A DNA stretch of 42,440 nt from a bacterium (GTDB lineage Bacteria; Electryoneota; RPQS01). The notes beneath the pieces are model-generated. The model searched no databases and had not been told where the DNA came from. It was given only the letters and a program-made list of their open reading frames with translations. Where the stretch lies: NCBI GenBank assembly GCA_018814465.1, contig JAHIZR010000245.1:1-42440 (forward strand), given 5' to 3'. This document shows positions 17,381 through 25,514 of this stretch, one piece after another. Every line of letters starts with the position of its first letter. Positions within the stretch are counted from its first letter, which is position 1. A program made the translations under genes and the position numbers.

Positions 17381-17996
17381 CGCGGAAACTCCTTCTATGA
17401 ATCGGGCAAGGTCCAAGTGCTTGAATAGCCCTTCGATGCGCCGGTGTCGGATAACCATAATGGCGGCTAAAACCATAGTCCGGGTATCGCAAGTCATATT
17501 CCGTCATAATGTGATCGCGAGTAACCTTTGCAAGAATGGAAGCCGCCGATATCACGGACACTCGCGCATCACCTTTTATAATCGGCAATGATGCAATGTC
17601 GATGGGGACAGGATCTCTGCCGTCAACCAAAATAATTTCAGGGCGCATCTTCAAGCTCACAATCGCTCTTCGCATCGCTTCTAAAGAAGCTTGGCGGATA
17701 TTCATTTCTTCAATCTCCCGCGGCGAGCATTGACCGATTCCGCAGACGAATTCACAGGAAATATCAATACATAGTTTCTCGCGATACTTCCTCGAGATTT
17801 GCTTTGAATCTCTGCAGTTCCAAATTGTAGGACAGTCCTTGAAGAGCACTGCTGCTGCAACCACAGGCCCAGCGAGCGGTCCTCGTCCGGCTTCATCGAC
17901 ACCGCAAATCGCGGAGTAGCCCTCTTGCACTAAGCGCAATTCAAAATACTCATCTCGCTCTGCTGCTGAAAGCCGCTGTTGTTTTTCCTTATCCAT
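17361..17996 (-). CDS. rnhB: Ribonuclease HII
   Basis: RNase HII cuts RNA in RNA-DNA hybrids and starts removal of single ribonucleotides from DNA. The protein contains the metal-binding residues of the family: Asp and Glu in GVDEAGRGPLAGPV, an Asp in ILVDGRD, and an Asp in AKVTRDHIM. It ends with the usual YGFSRHYGYPTPAHR block. I set the start at ATG 17996, giving 211 residues, the usual size. The 27 further upstream residues lie within comEC and are not family-like. The start overlaps the comEC stop by 8 bases. Confidence 0.96.
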   Translation of the reverse strand: MDKEKQQRLSAAERDEYFELRLVQEGYSAICGVDEAGRGPLAGPVVAAAVLFKDCPTIWNCRDSKQISRKYREKLCIDISCEFVCGIGQCSPREIEEMNIRQASLEAMRRAIVSLKMRPEIILVDGRDPVPIDIASLPIIKGDARVSVISAASILAKVTRDHIMTEYDLRYPDYGFSRHYGYPTPAHRRAIQALGPCPIHRRSFRGVREYI

Positions 17997-20409
17997 ATGG
18001 CAGTTTCCACAGTTCTGAGAGCATTTGTGCTTTGGGCTTGATCCGCTTCCAACCCTCAACGGAAGATTCAAAAACAAGCGTGGACTCCTGTCCGGTGATC
18101 AGATACGGAATTCCTAAGCTATTCAGACGTTCAATTACCTCCGGAGCAGGATGTCCGTAGCTATTGCGCCGCCCTGCTGTCAGGATACATAACTCTGGCG
18201 ATGTTGCCCTTAAAAATGGCACGGAAGTCGATTTTTTACTGCCATGGTGGCCTGCATGCAGAACGTCCACATCCAGCATCTCTCCCCATGAAAGCAGTTC
18301 CAATTCAACCGTACTATCAATATCCGCGGCAAGGAAAGCGGAATTGGAATTCATCGAGAGAATCATAGCCAAAGATCTTTGGTTCGACTCACTTAGTCGA
18401 AGCAAGCTGAGCGAATCTGGCGACAGCACACTAAGGTGCGCCGATGGCGACAATGTTACGATATCCCCGGCGCTGAGGATTTGAGGCTTTTTGCCCTTAC
18501 TCCGAGCAGATATTTCAAACTCGATGAATGTACGCGATGATGATGTGTCACCATTAGTCCAGATCCGATCGACTGCGATTCTCTGAATCAGCTCCGCTGC
18601 GCCTCCGATATGATCGGTATCGGGATGCGTAAGGATTAATCCATCCAGCTGCACGATACCGCGATCCGCCAAATAAGGCAGAACGATTTTGGCAGCACTC
18701 CATTCGCCGTAACGCGGTCCCGCATCAACGAGATAACGGCTTCCTTCTGATTCTATCAGACATGCGTCTCCATTCCCCACATCGATGAAGGTAAGTCTGG
18801 AATTCTCTGCTTCATCAATCCTGCCCGTCCAGGTAATGATGCACGCGAGAAGCAGTGCTGTCTGAACAGCATATCTCCGTCTCTGAAGCATCCAGAAAAC
18901 CGGAATCAAGAAAATCAGCAGATACAGGGTGAGCATTAAAAGAAATGACATTTCGGGTATCTGGATGCCGGCCAGCGGCAAGCTGGCAAAAAAATCAACG
19001 ATCCAACCCAGACAATAGCCCAATCCTTCTATGGACGGGGTGATAAACTCAACCATCCAAGGAGCGATAGCGGAGAATAGCAGCAACAAAGATGCTAAGA
19101 CAAGCAGCAGTGCGAAACCCGGAACAACCAACAGATTCCCGATTCCGCCGACGAGAGGCAGTCTGTGAAAAAGAAAACCGACGAGAGGCAGGGTACCCAC
19201 CTGTGCGGTTATCGTGCCGATGAAAACCTCCACCGATGATTTCAGCATACCGCTCTTCTGAGAATCTATTAACTGAGCTACCGTCTGCTTCATTGCCGAA
19301 TAACCCGCGATCATTCCCAGAACCGATAAATAGGATAATCCGAATCCCGGGTCTACAATGTCCATTGGATGCCAGAGCAGTTCAATCCCCAATGCGATCG
19401 CCAAGTAGTTGATTACAAGCGTGCGCCGCTGTAGAAGTCTTCCAACGAGAAAAGTGCTGCACATGAGGCTCGCGCGAACAAGTGATGGAACTTCACGGCC
19501 GAGTTCCATGTAAAACACCGCGGCGAACAACAGAATCAGATAACGCAGATTCCTCGGGAGAAAAAAAACTCCGAGTGTAACCCAGAGCAACGAAATCATT
19601 AAACCGGTATTCAGTCCGCTTAAGGCAAAAATATGACTCAAACCGGTCAGTCTCAATTGTTCCTGAAAGCGATAACCGAAATCCTGCCTGTCTCCAAGCA
19701 CGAGAGCGCGGCAGAGTGCGGAAGCATCAGGTGATAATGACTCGTCGAAAGTATGAAGAATCCAATAACGAAAACCGTCTATTGCCCGACGGAGATAATA
19801 CCCTCCGACCTGATGAATGAAGAGCGACTCGGGATCGACAATAACATCGCTGGCTTCGCGCTTCGACAGTACTCCGGTAAGCGCACCTGTGAATCTGGCG
19901 GTCCGCTCGGAACTTGATCTCATTCTGCCTATCGCATGGACAATGTCGCCATAGCGAAGCGCTGCCAGCAAACTCGAATCCGCAAAGAGGCGAATGCGCA
20001 AGTCGTCAAGCTGGATCGAAAAACCTTTGCCTTCAAGAAACGCCTGATCGACAATAACCTTGCCTCGATTCGAAAAGTCGAATGAGGAAATGACTACGCG
20101 CCCTGTAAGCCGAACAGAATCGTCAGCCGCGGCCTGAGCGGAAAGCAACCACCTGTCCTCCCGTCCAAGTTGGGATTCCGCCCGATACCAAGCGAGCATA
20201 ACAAAGAACAAGAGCAGCACGATGACCGCATATGAACGCAACCCAGGCGTGAAGAATGACGCCAAAGCGAGGAGCGTAAGAAGCAATACTGCGAAGAGGA
20301 GGATTGATTCCGAAACACTGATGAATAAACACAGTGTCACACCCATAATCATCGCCACGGCAAAAGGGATTGCGGTAGCGTTTTGAAGATCGAAGCGGCG
20401 CGGCTTCAT
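17989..20409 (-). CDS. comEC: ComEC/Rec2 DNA-uptake channel protein
   Basis: ComEC forms the inner-membrane channel for single-stranded DNA uptake in natural transformation. The 806-residue protein has all three parts: N-terminal helices with an OB-like domain (about residues 1-190), a multi-helix competence domain (about 230-520), and a C-terminal metallo-beta-lactamase domain (about 530-800) with HPDTDH at 595-600 and HAGHHGS near 715. In the competence domain the commonly conserved SGLH is SGLN here (about 264-267). No other competence genes are near, so uptake ability cannot be judged from this window. It starts at ATG 20409, 10 bases after menG. Confidence 0.94.
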   Translation of the reverse strand: MKPRRFDLQNATAIPFAVAMIMGVTLCLFISVSESILLFAVLLLTLLALASFFTPGLRSYAVIVLLLFFVMLAWYRAESQLGREDRWLLSAQAAADDSVRLTGRVVISSFDFSNRGKVIVDQAFLEGKGFSIQLDDLRIRLFADSSLLAALRYGDIVHAIGRMRSSSERTARFTGALTGVLSKREASDVIVDPESLFIHQVGGYYLRRAIDGFRYWILHTFDESLSPDASALCRALVLGDRQDFGYRFQEQLRLTGLSHIFALSGLNTGLMISLLWVTLGVFFLPRNLRYLILLFAAVFYMELGREVPSLVRASLMCSTFLVGRLLQRRTLVINYLAIALGIELLWHPMDIVDPGFGLSYLSVLGMIAGYSAMKQTVAQLIDSQKSGMLKSSVEVFIGTITAQVGTLPLVGFLFHRLPLVGGIGNLLVVPGFALLLVLASLLLLFSAIAPWMVEFITPSIEGLGYCLGWIVDFFASLPLAGIQIPEMSFLLMLTLYLLIFLIPVFWMLQRRRYAVQTALLLACIITWTGRIDEAENSRLTFIDVGNGDACLIESEGSRYLVDAGPRYGEWSAAKIVLPYLADRGIVQLDGLILTHPDTDHIGGAAELIQRIAVDRIWTNGDTSSSRTFIEFEISARSKGKKPQILSAGDIVTLSPSAHLSVLSPDSLSLLRLSESNQRSLAMILSMNSNSAFLAADIDSTVELELLSWGEMLDVDVLHAGHHGSKKSTSVPFLRATSPELCILTAGRRNSYGHPAPEVIERLNSLGIPYLITGQESTLVFESSVEGWKRIKPKAQMLSELWKLPYG

Positions 20410-20419
20410 TCTGTTTCTG

Positions 20420-21127
20420 CTATTGCTTCTTCAAGATAAATCTGCTGGCAACACCGAGCGACAATGGCGTTGACTCCGCTTCTGAAAATCCAATTCTTCG
20501 AAAAAGCGCCGTTAACTGGTCAACAACCGGAAATTTTTCCACAGTCCTTGCCAGATAGGCATATGCATCTTTATCCCTCGAAATCAGACCGCCTATTGGT
20601 CTCATGATACTCCACATATAAAACCGGAATAGTCCGTCGATGATTCGCGACCGGTCAGGAGTAAATTCAAGAATAACTCCTGTGCCGCCCGGCTTAAGAA
20701 CTCGGTAAAGCTCCCGCATCCCCGCTTCGAGATTTGCGAAATTTCGAATTCCGAAGGCAATCATGAAATGATCGAAAGAGGCGTCTGGAAATGGCAACGC
20801 TTCGGCGGAACCCTGTATCAACCTGAATCGCTCTGTCAGAGTATGCCCTTTTCGACGCGCGATCGTCAACATGCTTCTTGCCGGATCAGCCAAATATGCA
20901 TTCGCTGCGGGCTGGTGTCTCAATGCGGCAATCGCCATGTCGCCGGTTCCAGAGCTGCAATCCAGAAACGACGATCCTTGCTTCAGCTTCAGCTTGCGAA
21001 CCGCTTGTTTTCTCCACCGCCGATCAATCCCGAGGGAAAAGAACCTGTTCAGAAAGTCATACGTGGAGGAGATGCGATCGAACATCTTCGCCACATCATT
21101 CTTATCAGACTGGTTATTCTTCTGCAT
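20420..21127 (-). CDS. menG: Demethylmenaquinone methyltransferase (UbiE/MenG family)
   Basis: This SAM-dependent enzyme adds the C-methyl group in the final step of menaquinone (or ubiquinone) synthesis. The 235-residue protein has the family start VAKMFDRISSTYDFLNRFFS, SAM motif I FLDCSSGTGDMAI, FPDASFDHFMIAFGIRNF and RVLKPGGTGVILEF. In a probable FCB-group organism the quinone is most likely menaquinone, hence the menG name. That is inferred from lineage and cannot be read from the sequence. It lies between cdsA (26-base gap) and comEC. Confidence 0.94.
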   Translation of the reverse strand: MQKNNQSDKNDVAKMFDRISSTYDFLNRFFSLGIDRRWRKQAVRKLKLKQGSSFLDCSSGTGDMAIAALRHQPAANAYLADPARSMLTIARRKGHTLTERFRLIQGSAEALPFPDASFDHFMIAFGIRNFANLEAGMRELYRVLKPGGTGVILEFTPDRSRIIDGLFRFYMWSIMRPIGGLISRDKDAYAYLARTVEKFPVVDQLTALFRRIGFSEAESTPLSLGVASRFILKKQ

Positions 21128-21153
21128 TTTGCGGTAAATCAGGGAAGACTGGA

Positions 21154-21963
21154 TCAGCGTATGAGGATGAGATAGGCGTAAAACGCCGGAGTAGAGAGTA
21201 AAAGCGAATCGAAGCGATCCAGCAGACCGCCATGACCGGGAAGAAGCCGCGAACTGTCTTTTACACCGGCTTCGCGTTTGAATAGTGATTCGAGAAGATC
21301 GCCGGCCTGTCCAAACACACTCACGGCAAGCGGCAGCACAATATAATCAAGCGGCGTGGGCGAGCCCCACTTCAAGAGCTTGATGATCACAAGCGGCAGA
21401 GCAGAAAAAAACAATCCGCCAATTGCCCCTTCAATTGTTTTCTTCGGACTCGCTCTTTCGAAAAGTTTGTGCCGCCCCCACAAGCTGCCGATGAAATAGG
21501 CGCCCGAATCGCAGAACCATGTCGCGGTGAAGAGCAGCACTAATGCGCCGGCATTCGAGAATCTGTCAGTCGTTTGTCCGGATCCCAGATACGGCCACAG
21601 GATTAAAGGGAAGGCGATATAGATAATGAACAGGATCTCGCCCCCCATCGCGGCGAATCTGTTCGTATCTTCGCGAAAGAGCGAGCTGATAAGCCAGAAC
21701 GCAATAAGTAAAATCGCTGCTCCTGCAAGTCCGGGATATGCTTGATGAAAAACCGTCGCATACAGGGCCAGAAGCAGAATAATTGACCGGAAAATCGAAA
21801 GAGCAAAACCTCGCTTTATCAGCAGTTGTTTCCACTCTAAGAGCATGAATATCTGAAGCAGCGCGACCAATCCCCAAAGCGGATAGCCGCCCGACCAAGC
21901 ACACCACAACAGAACCGGAATACCGGCAAAAGCAACAATAAATCGCGACAAAAGGTTTGACAC
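21154..21963 (-). CDS. cdsA: Phosphatidate cytidylyltransferase
   Basis: CdsA makes CDP-diacylglycerol from phosphatidic acid and CTP, the branch point of phospholipid synthesis. The 269-residue protein has about seven to eight hydrophobic helices and the full C-terminal CdsA signature: SLFKREAGVKDSS followed by LLPGHGGLLDRFDS. The central block WFCDSGAYFIGSLWGRHK is also typical. It starts with GTG at 21963, whose first base is shared with the stop codon of the upstream lipoprotein gene. PlsC (34190-34870) would supply its substrate, and PssA and Psd use its product. Confidence 0.96.
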   Translation of the reverse strand: MSNLLSRFIVAFAGIPVLLWCAWSGGYPLWGLVALLQIFMLLEWKQLLIKRGFALSIFRSIILLLALYATVFHQAYPGLAGAAILLIAFWLISSLFREDTNRFAAMGGEILFIIYIAFPLILWPYLGSGQTTDRFSNAGALVLLFTATWFCDSGAYFIGSLWGRHKLFERASPKKTIEGAIGGLFFSALPLVIIKLLKWGSPTPLDYIVLPLAVSVFGQAGDLLESLFKREAGVKDSSRLLPGHGGLLDRFDSLLLSTPAFYAYLILIR

Positions 21964-24242
21964 TATCGGTACCGGCGACCTTTAAGTAATTCTTCCGGCG
22001 GCGGCCAACCGGTAGAGTCCGGCTTTGCAGACGTGACTTCATGCGCTTTGGCCCGCAACGAGGCAATCTCGTCATCGGTTACACTAAACACTGAACTGGA
22101 AGTCGTGTCTTTAAGCTTATCGTTCAAGCTTGACACAAATCCCGAATCAGGAAATATGTCGATTATCGTCTGCGTGACATGCCGTGCGGATTCAAAATCC
22201 CGAAGTCTGTATTCGTAGATATACTGCATCGCGAACAGCGCCTGTAATCCCGCCGCGCTTGTTGAATCAATCTGAAAAGCATTTTTATAAAGCAAAGCCA
22301 CGCTGTCCATATCCATCGAACCGGTCAGGAATGCCGCTTCCGCCTCCATCAGCAGCTGTTCCTGCTTTGTGGTTTCCAGCGAGAGCAACTCGTAGCCAAG
22401 TTCCTTGCGAATCATGTTCCGAACACTGCGCGGCATCGATTCGACAGTAAGGGCTTGACGATACAATTCCTCTATTCGTTCATGATCCGGATTCTCCGAT
22501 TCTTTCAACCGGGCCGCCAGCTGTAGCGAGGCTTTCCAGAAATCCTCATGTTGAATAGGCTCTGCCGCGGCAAGCTCCAAGTACTTCAGAGAGCTGTCCG
22601 GCTCTTCGAGGATTTCTTTGAAAAATTCTGCAGTCTCGAGATAAGAGCTCATGAGGTTCTGACGCAATACAACAACAGCGGAATCGAGAAACTGTATTCT
22701 TTCAAGCGCTCTTCGTTCTCTTATCGAAATCGTATCCTCTTCCACAGGCAGCAATTCCACCATCACGCTATCGGCAATGGTACTATCAGCATCCGCCTTA
22801 TCCCGCTCCGCTTTCATTGCTCGAAGCAGGGAATCCGCAAGTAGTGCCGCAGGTGAGAGCTTCTGCTCTTTTTCGACCGTATCCGCTTCCAATTCTGTCA
22901 GAAGCGAGTCGTTGACTATAGCGGTATCTGCCGGAATAATCAACGTTTCCGAGGTATTTATCGAGTCAAAAGATAGAGAATCCGCGGATAGCTCGCTAAG
23001 ATGATCGTCGTCGTCTTCTTCAGATTCGAGCGGTACTTGCGACCAGTCGATTCTCTTCAGACTATCGGCTTCGAATTCGAAACTTGCGATGCTGTCTCTC
23101 AATGATTCAATTCTCGATAAGTCGAACAGACCGCGAGAAAGACCGTCAGAAGCCGCTCGCGCGGAATCGATGAGAGAACGAGCGGCACCCGATCCGCTGA
23201 CACTGTCGAACTTTGCCTGCGCCGTCAGCAAGTCGGTTTTATAGTCTCGATAGATTTCTCCAAGCCGGAAGTAGGCGATGCCTTTCTCAACGCTGTTTTC
23301 AGTTTTGTTGACGAAGTCCTGATACAGCTCTGCGCCGCGGTCGATCTCGCCCGTTGCGACAGCAAGCGCGGCGATTTCGACATCAATAGCGGCAACAAGA
23401 GTTTCGAACTCCGGATTCCGCCGAAGTCTGAGTAGCAGACGTTCCGCTTCCGAATAATCACCCAGCGCGAGCGCGCATCTGGACCACAGAATACTGGCAT
23501 CAAATATCTGACGTGTATTGCGGGAATTGTTGATAACGGTATAAAACGCTTCCTTTGCCTCGCTGTACTTTTTTTGATTCAGCAAAGAACTTCCGAGCGC
23601 AAAGTAAGCATCATTTTGTTCGTCTCTGTTCCTCAATCCAGCCACGGATTTCTCATAATAAGAACTTGCATCGTTCCACTGCTTCTTTTCCTCATACAGC
23701 CGAGCAAGAATCGAATAAGCCTCTGCCAGTTCATTCTTTCGCTTAACAAATGGAAGCGCTGCGAACAGACCCTTCTCCGCTTCATCGAGCCGCCCCTGAT
23801 CCGCCACGACACGCGCGCGCCATACATAGGCAGCGGATACATGCTCGCTGTTTGGGAAAATGGTAATCAGCTCGGAGAATTTCCGTTCCGCGCGGCCCAG
23901 TTCCCCAAGGCGATAATACGAAATACCCATTAAGATCAGGGCATCATCGATCCATCGGCTGTCCGGATAGTACTCGAGTAGCGATGCGCCTGATTCTATG
24001 ACAGTTTGATACGTATTGATCGGCACACTCGGCTCGGTGTTCGGATTTTGATGCTCACGAATATTTTTCCTTCGAACTCGTTCGGCTTCATTAAACTTCT
24101 TCTTCACATTATAGAATGTGTTGTAGTAAGCTGTGAAGTTATCATAAAACCGGCCCACCGGCCGAAGAGGTCCGCACCCGGAACTGAAGATCACGAGCAG
24201 CAGAACTGAACAAAGGAGTGTAGTGATTATGCGGTTTCGCAT
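21963..24242 (-). CDS. TPR-repeat lipoprotein, PorW/SprE-like
   Basis: This 759-residue exported protein has a signal peptide ending in SSGC with Cys23 as the likely lipidated residue. The following FYDNFTAYYNTFYNVKKKFN region and repeated TPR units (about residues 80-350; for example DDALILMGISYYRLGELGRA) resemble PorW/SprE, a lipoprotein needed for type IX secretion and gliding in Bacteroidetes. A long acidic, Ser/Asp-rich segment (about 385-500) separates this from a second helical repeat region (about 510-720). The likeness is by eye only, and other TPR lipoproteins are possible. It follows the sirtuin gene by 24 bases and shares one base with cdsA. Confidence 0.72.
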   Translation of the reverse strand: MRNRIITTLLCSVLLLVIFSSGCGPLRPVGRFYDNFTAYYNTFYNVKKKFNEAERVRRKNIREHQNPNTEPSVPINTYQTVIESGASLLEYYPDSRWIDDALILMGISYYRLGELGRAERKFSELITIFPNSEHVSAAYVWRARVVADQGRLDEAEKGLFAALPFVKRKNELAEAYSILARLYEEKKQWNDASSYYEKSVAGLRNRDEQNDAYFALGSSLLNQKKYSEAKEAFYTVINNSRNTRQIFDASILWSRCALALGDYSEAERLLLRLRRNPEFETLVAAIDVEIAALAVATGEIDRGAELYQDFVNKTENSVEKGIAYFRLGEIYRDYKTDLLTAQAKFDSVSGSGAARSLIDSARAASDGLSRGLFDLSRIESLRDSIASFEFEADSLKRIDWSQVPLESEEDDDDHLSELSADSLSFDSINTSETLIIPADTAIVNDSLLTELEADTVEKEQKLSPAALLADSLLRAMKAERDKADADSTIADSVMVELLPVEEDTISIRERRALERIQFLDSAVVVLRQNLMSSYLETAEFFKEILEEPDSSLKYLELAAAEPIQHEDFWKASLQLAARLKESENPDHERIEELYRQALTVESMPRSVRNMIRKELGYELLSLETTKQEQLLMEAEAAFLTGSMDMDSVALLYKNAFQIDSTSAAGLQALFAMQYIYEYRLRDFESARHVTQTIIDIFPDSGFVSSLNDKLKDTTSSSVFSVTDDEIASLRAKAHEVTSAKPDSTGWPPPEELLKGRRYR

Positions 24243-24266
24243 TGATCTTCTGACTGGTTTATTCTT

Positions 24267-25028
24267 TTACAATTTTATCGAAATCGCTTCCACCAATTGC
24301 GGCAGAATATCTCCGGCGTTGCCGCGAATCGAGAAATCCGCCCAACGGGTTATCGGAGTAGGTTCAGGATTAATCTCTAAGACTGCGGCTCCGGATTCTT
24401 TCGCTATCTCGGGCAGCGAGGCTGCCGGATAGACAACCGCGGAAGTCCCGACTACTAAAAATAAATCACATGTCTGTGATGACTGAAAAGCCTCTCGAAT
24501 CGCGGCTTCCGGCAGCATCTCTCCAAACCAGACTACGCCGGGCCGCAGCATTCCGCCGCATCCGCATTTAGGTACTTTCCCTTCAAATCGAATCTCTTCG
24601 GTATCTGATTCCGCGCCGCAACTCTGGCATCTGTTTACTTTTAGATTCCCGTGCAATTCAATAACTCGAGTGCTGCCTGCAGCCTGATGAAGTCCATCCA
24701 CATTCTGAGTAATCAGCGAAAATTCAGGGCAGATTCGCTCCCACGCCGCCAATGCAAAATGGCCGGGATTTGGATTAGCGGAATCGAGTACATCCCTTCT
24801 ATATTGATACCACTCCCAGACTCGTTCAGGGTTCCTTAAAAAAGCCTCCATATTTGCAAGTTCTTCAGGTTTGAACTTGGACCAGATGCCACCATCACCC
24901 CGAAAAGTGGCAAGACCGGATTCAGCCGAGATTCCAGCGCCTGTCAAAACCGCAATCCTTTTCGCTTGCCTGCAAGAACCTAACAGCGCTTCATTCTCGG
25001 GGTCAGTTAGGTCGAACTGACTTGACAT
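24267..25028 (-). CDS. cobB: NAD-dependent protein deacylase (sirtuin, CobB-like)
   Basis: Sirtuins remove acyl groups from lysines using NAD. The 253-residue protein has the NAD-binding segment TGAGISAESGLATFRG (about 29-44), TQNVDGLHQAAGS, catalytic His126 in ELHGNL, zinc cysteines C134, C137, C155 and C157, and the NAD block VVGTSAVVYPAA. In the WYQYRRDV stretch Tyr74 and Arg77 form the YxxR pair that marks the class III enzymes (SIRT5, E. coli CobB), which favour succinyl and malonyl groups. Removal of succinyl groups is thus predicted. It is transcribed away from rpsT and opens the unit that continues into cdsA. Confidence 0.95.
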   Translation of the reverse strand: MSSQFDLTDPENEALLGSCRQAKRIAVLTGAGISAESGLATFRGDGGIWSKFKPEELANMEAFLRNPERVWEWYQYRRDVLDSANPNPGHFALAAWERICPEFSLITQNVDGLHQAAGSTRVIELHGNLKVNRCQSCGAESDTEEIRFEGKVPKCGCGGMLRPGVVWFGEMLPEAAIREAFQSSQTCDLFLVVGTSAVVYPAASLPEIAKESGAAVLEINPEPTPITRWADFSIRGNAGDILPQLVEAISIKL

Positions 25029-25097
25029 TGCGTTCCCGTTTAGTTATATTTGACTGATGAAGAGAAATACAGATCGGTGTTGTGTGGAACTCTCTGT

Positions 25098-25126
25098 TTG
25101 CACCAACATTTACATGAAGATACAAA
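25098..25126 (+). promoter_or_regulatory. Possible promoter for rpsT
   Basis: TTGCAC (25098-25103) and TACAAA (25121-25126) are 17 bases apart in the 111-base gap between the divergent cobB and rpsT genes. Transcription would begin within about 10 bases of the rpsT ATG. The match is moderate. I saw no convincing promoter for cobB in the same gap. Confidence 0.38.
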
Positions 25127-25139
25127 ATTAAAATCGCTA

Positions 25140-25397
25140 ATGCCACAACACAAATCCTGCGAGAAACGTATTAGAACTAATGAGAAGGCGCGACTTCGGA
25201 ACCGTCAAGATCGTTCTCGCTGTCGCACAATGACTAAACGAGTTCTCGAAGTAACTGATAAAACTGAAGCTAATAACCGCCTAAAGGAGGCCTACGAGCT
25301 GTTCGATCATATGACTTCGAAACGACTTATGCATCGAAATACTGCCGCTCGCAGAAAAGCAATCTTAGCGAGACACGTCAATTCACTATCAGTTTAA
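25140..25397 (+). CDS. rpsT: 30S ribosomal protein S20
   Basis: S20 is a primary binder of 16S rRNA in the small subunit. The 85-residue basic protein shows the S20 pattern: HKSCEKRIRTNEKARLRNR near the N-terminus, a helical middle, and HRNTAARRKAILARHVN at the C-terminus. The frame is open 30 codons upstream, but that part is not S20-like, so ATG 25140 is the start. No Shine-Dalgarno sequence precedes it (the upstream run is A/T-rich). It is the only plus-strand gene in the window, stands alone, and is followed by a clear terminator. Confidence 0.93.
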   Translation: MPQHKSCEKRIRTNEKARLRNRQDRSRCRTMTKRVLEVTDKTEANNRLKEAYELFDHMTSKRLMHRNTAARRKAILARHVNSLSV

Positions 25398-25424
25398 TTC
25401 CAGAAATACAATAGTTTCCCCGCC

Positions 25425-25486
25425 GAGCCGGTGTAACTAAGGCGTCCATCCCCTCCAGCCAAAGTTAACGCACCGGCTCTTTTTTT
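25425..25486 (+). terminator. Rho-independent terminator of rpsT
   Basis: GAGCCGGTG (25425-25433) pairs perfectly with CACCGGCTC (25471-25479) and is followed by seven T residues (25480-25486). A further TAACT/AGTTA pairing inside the arm can extend the stem with a small bulge. The enclosed loop is long (about 37 bases before inner pairing). The T tract is on the plus strand only, so it serves rpsT. Confidence 0.85.
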
Positions 25487-25490
25487 GCCT

Positions 25491-25514
25491 GCGCCCACGA
25501 GTTATCGTGGGCGC
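25491..25514 (-). terminator. Perfect hairpin spanning the guaB stop codon
   Basis: GCGCCCACGA pairs with TCGTGGGCGC, a 10-bp perfect stem with a 4-base loop. On the minus strand the loop reads TAAC, so the guaB stop codon TAA sits in it. No T tract follows on either strand, so it is not a standard terminator. It could slow ribosomes or polymerase or protect the 3' end. The structure is certain as sequence; its function is inferred. Confidence 0.5.

Noticed and set aside
17007..17591. 194-codon plus-strand frame across yraN and rnhB
   Set aside because: It runs antisense through two well-identified genes and has no motif.
21566..22075. 169-codon minus-strand frame overlapping cdsA and the lipoprotein gene
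   Set aside because: It is in the wrong frame for both, which account fully for the DNA.
25050..25139. Longer rpsT starting at 25050
   Set aside because: The added 30 residues are not S20-like, and the S20 pattern begins at ATG 25140.
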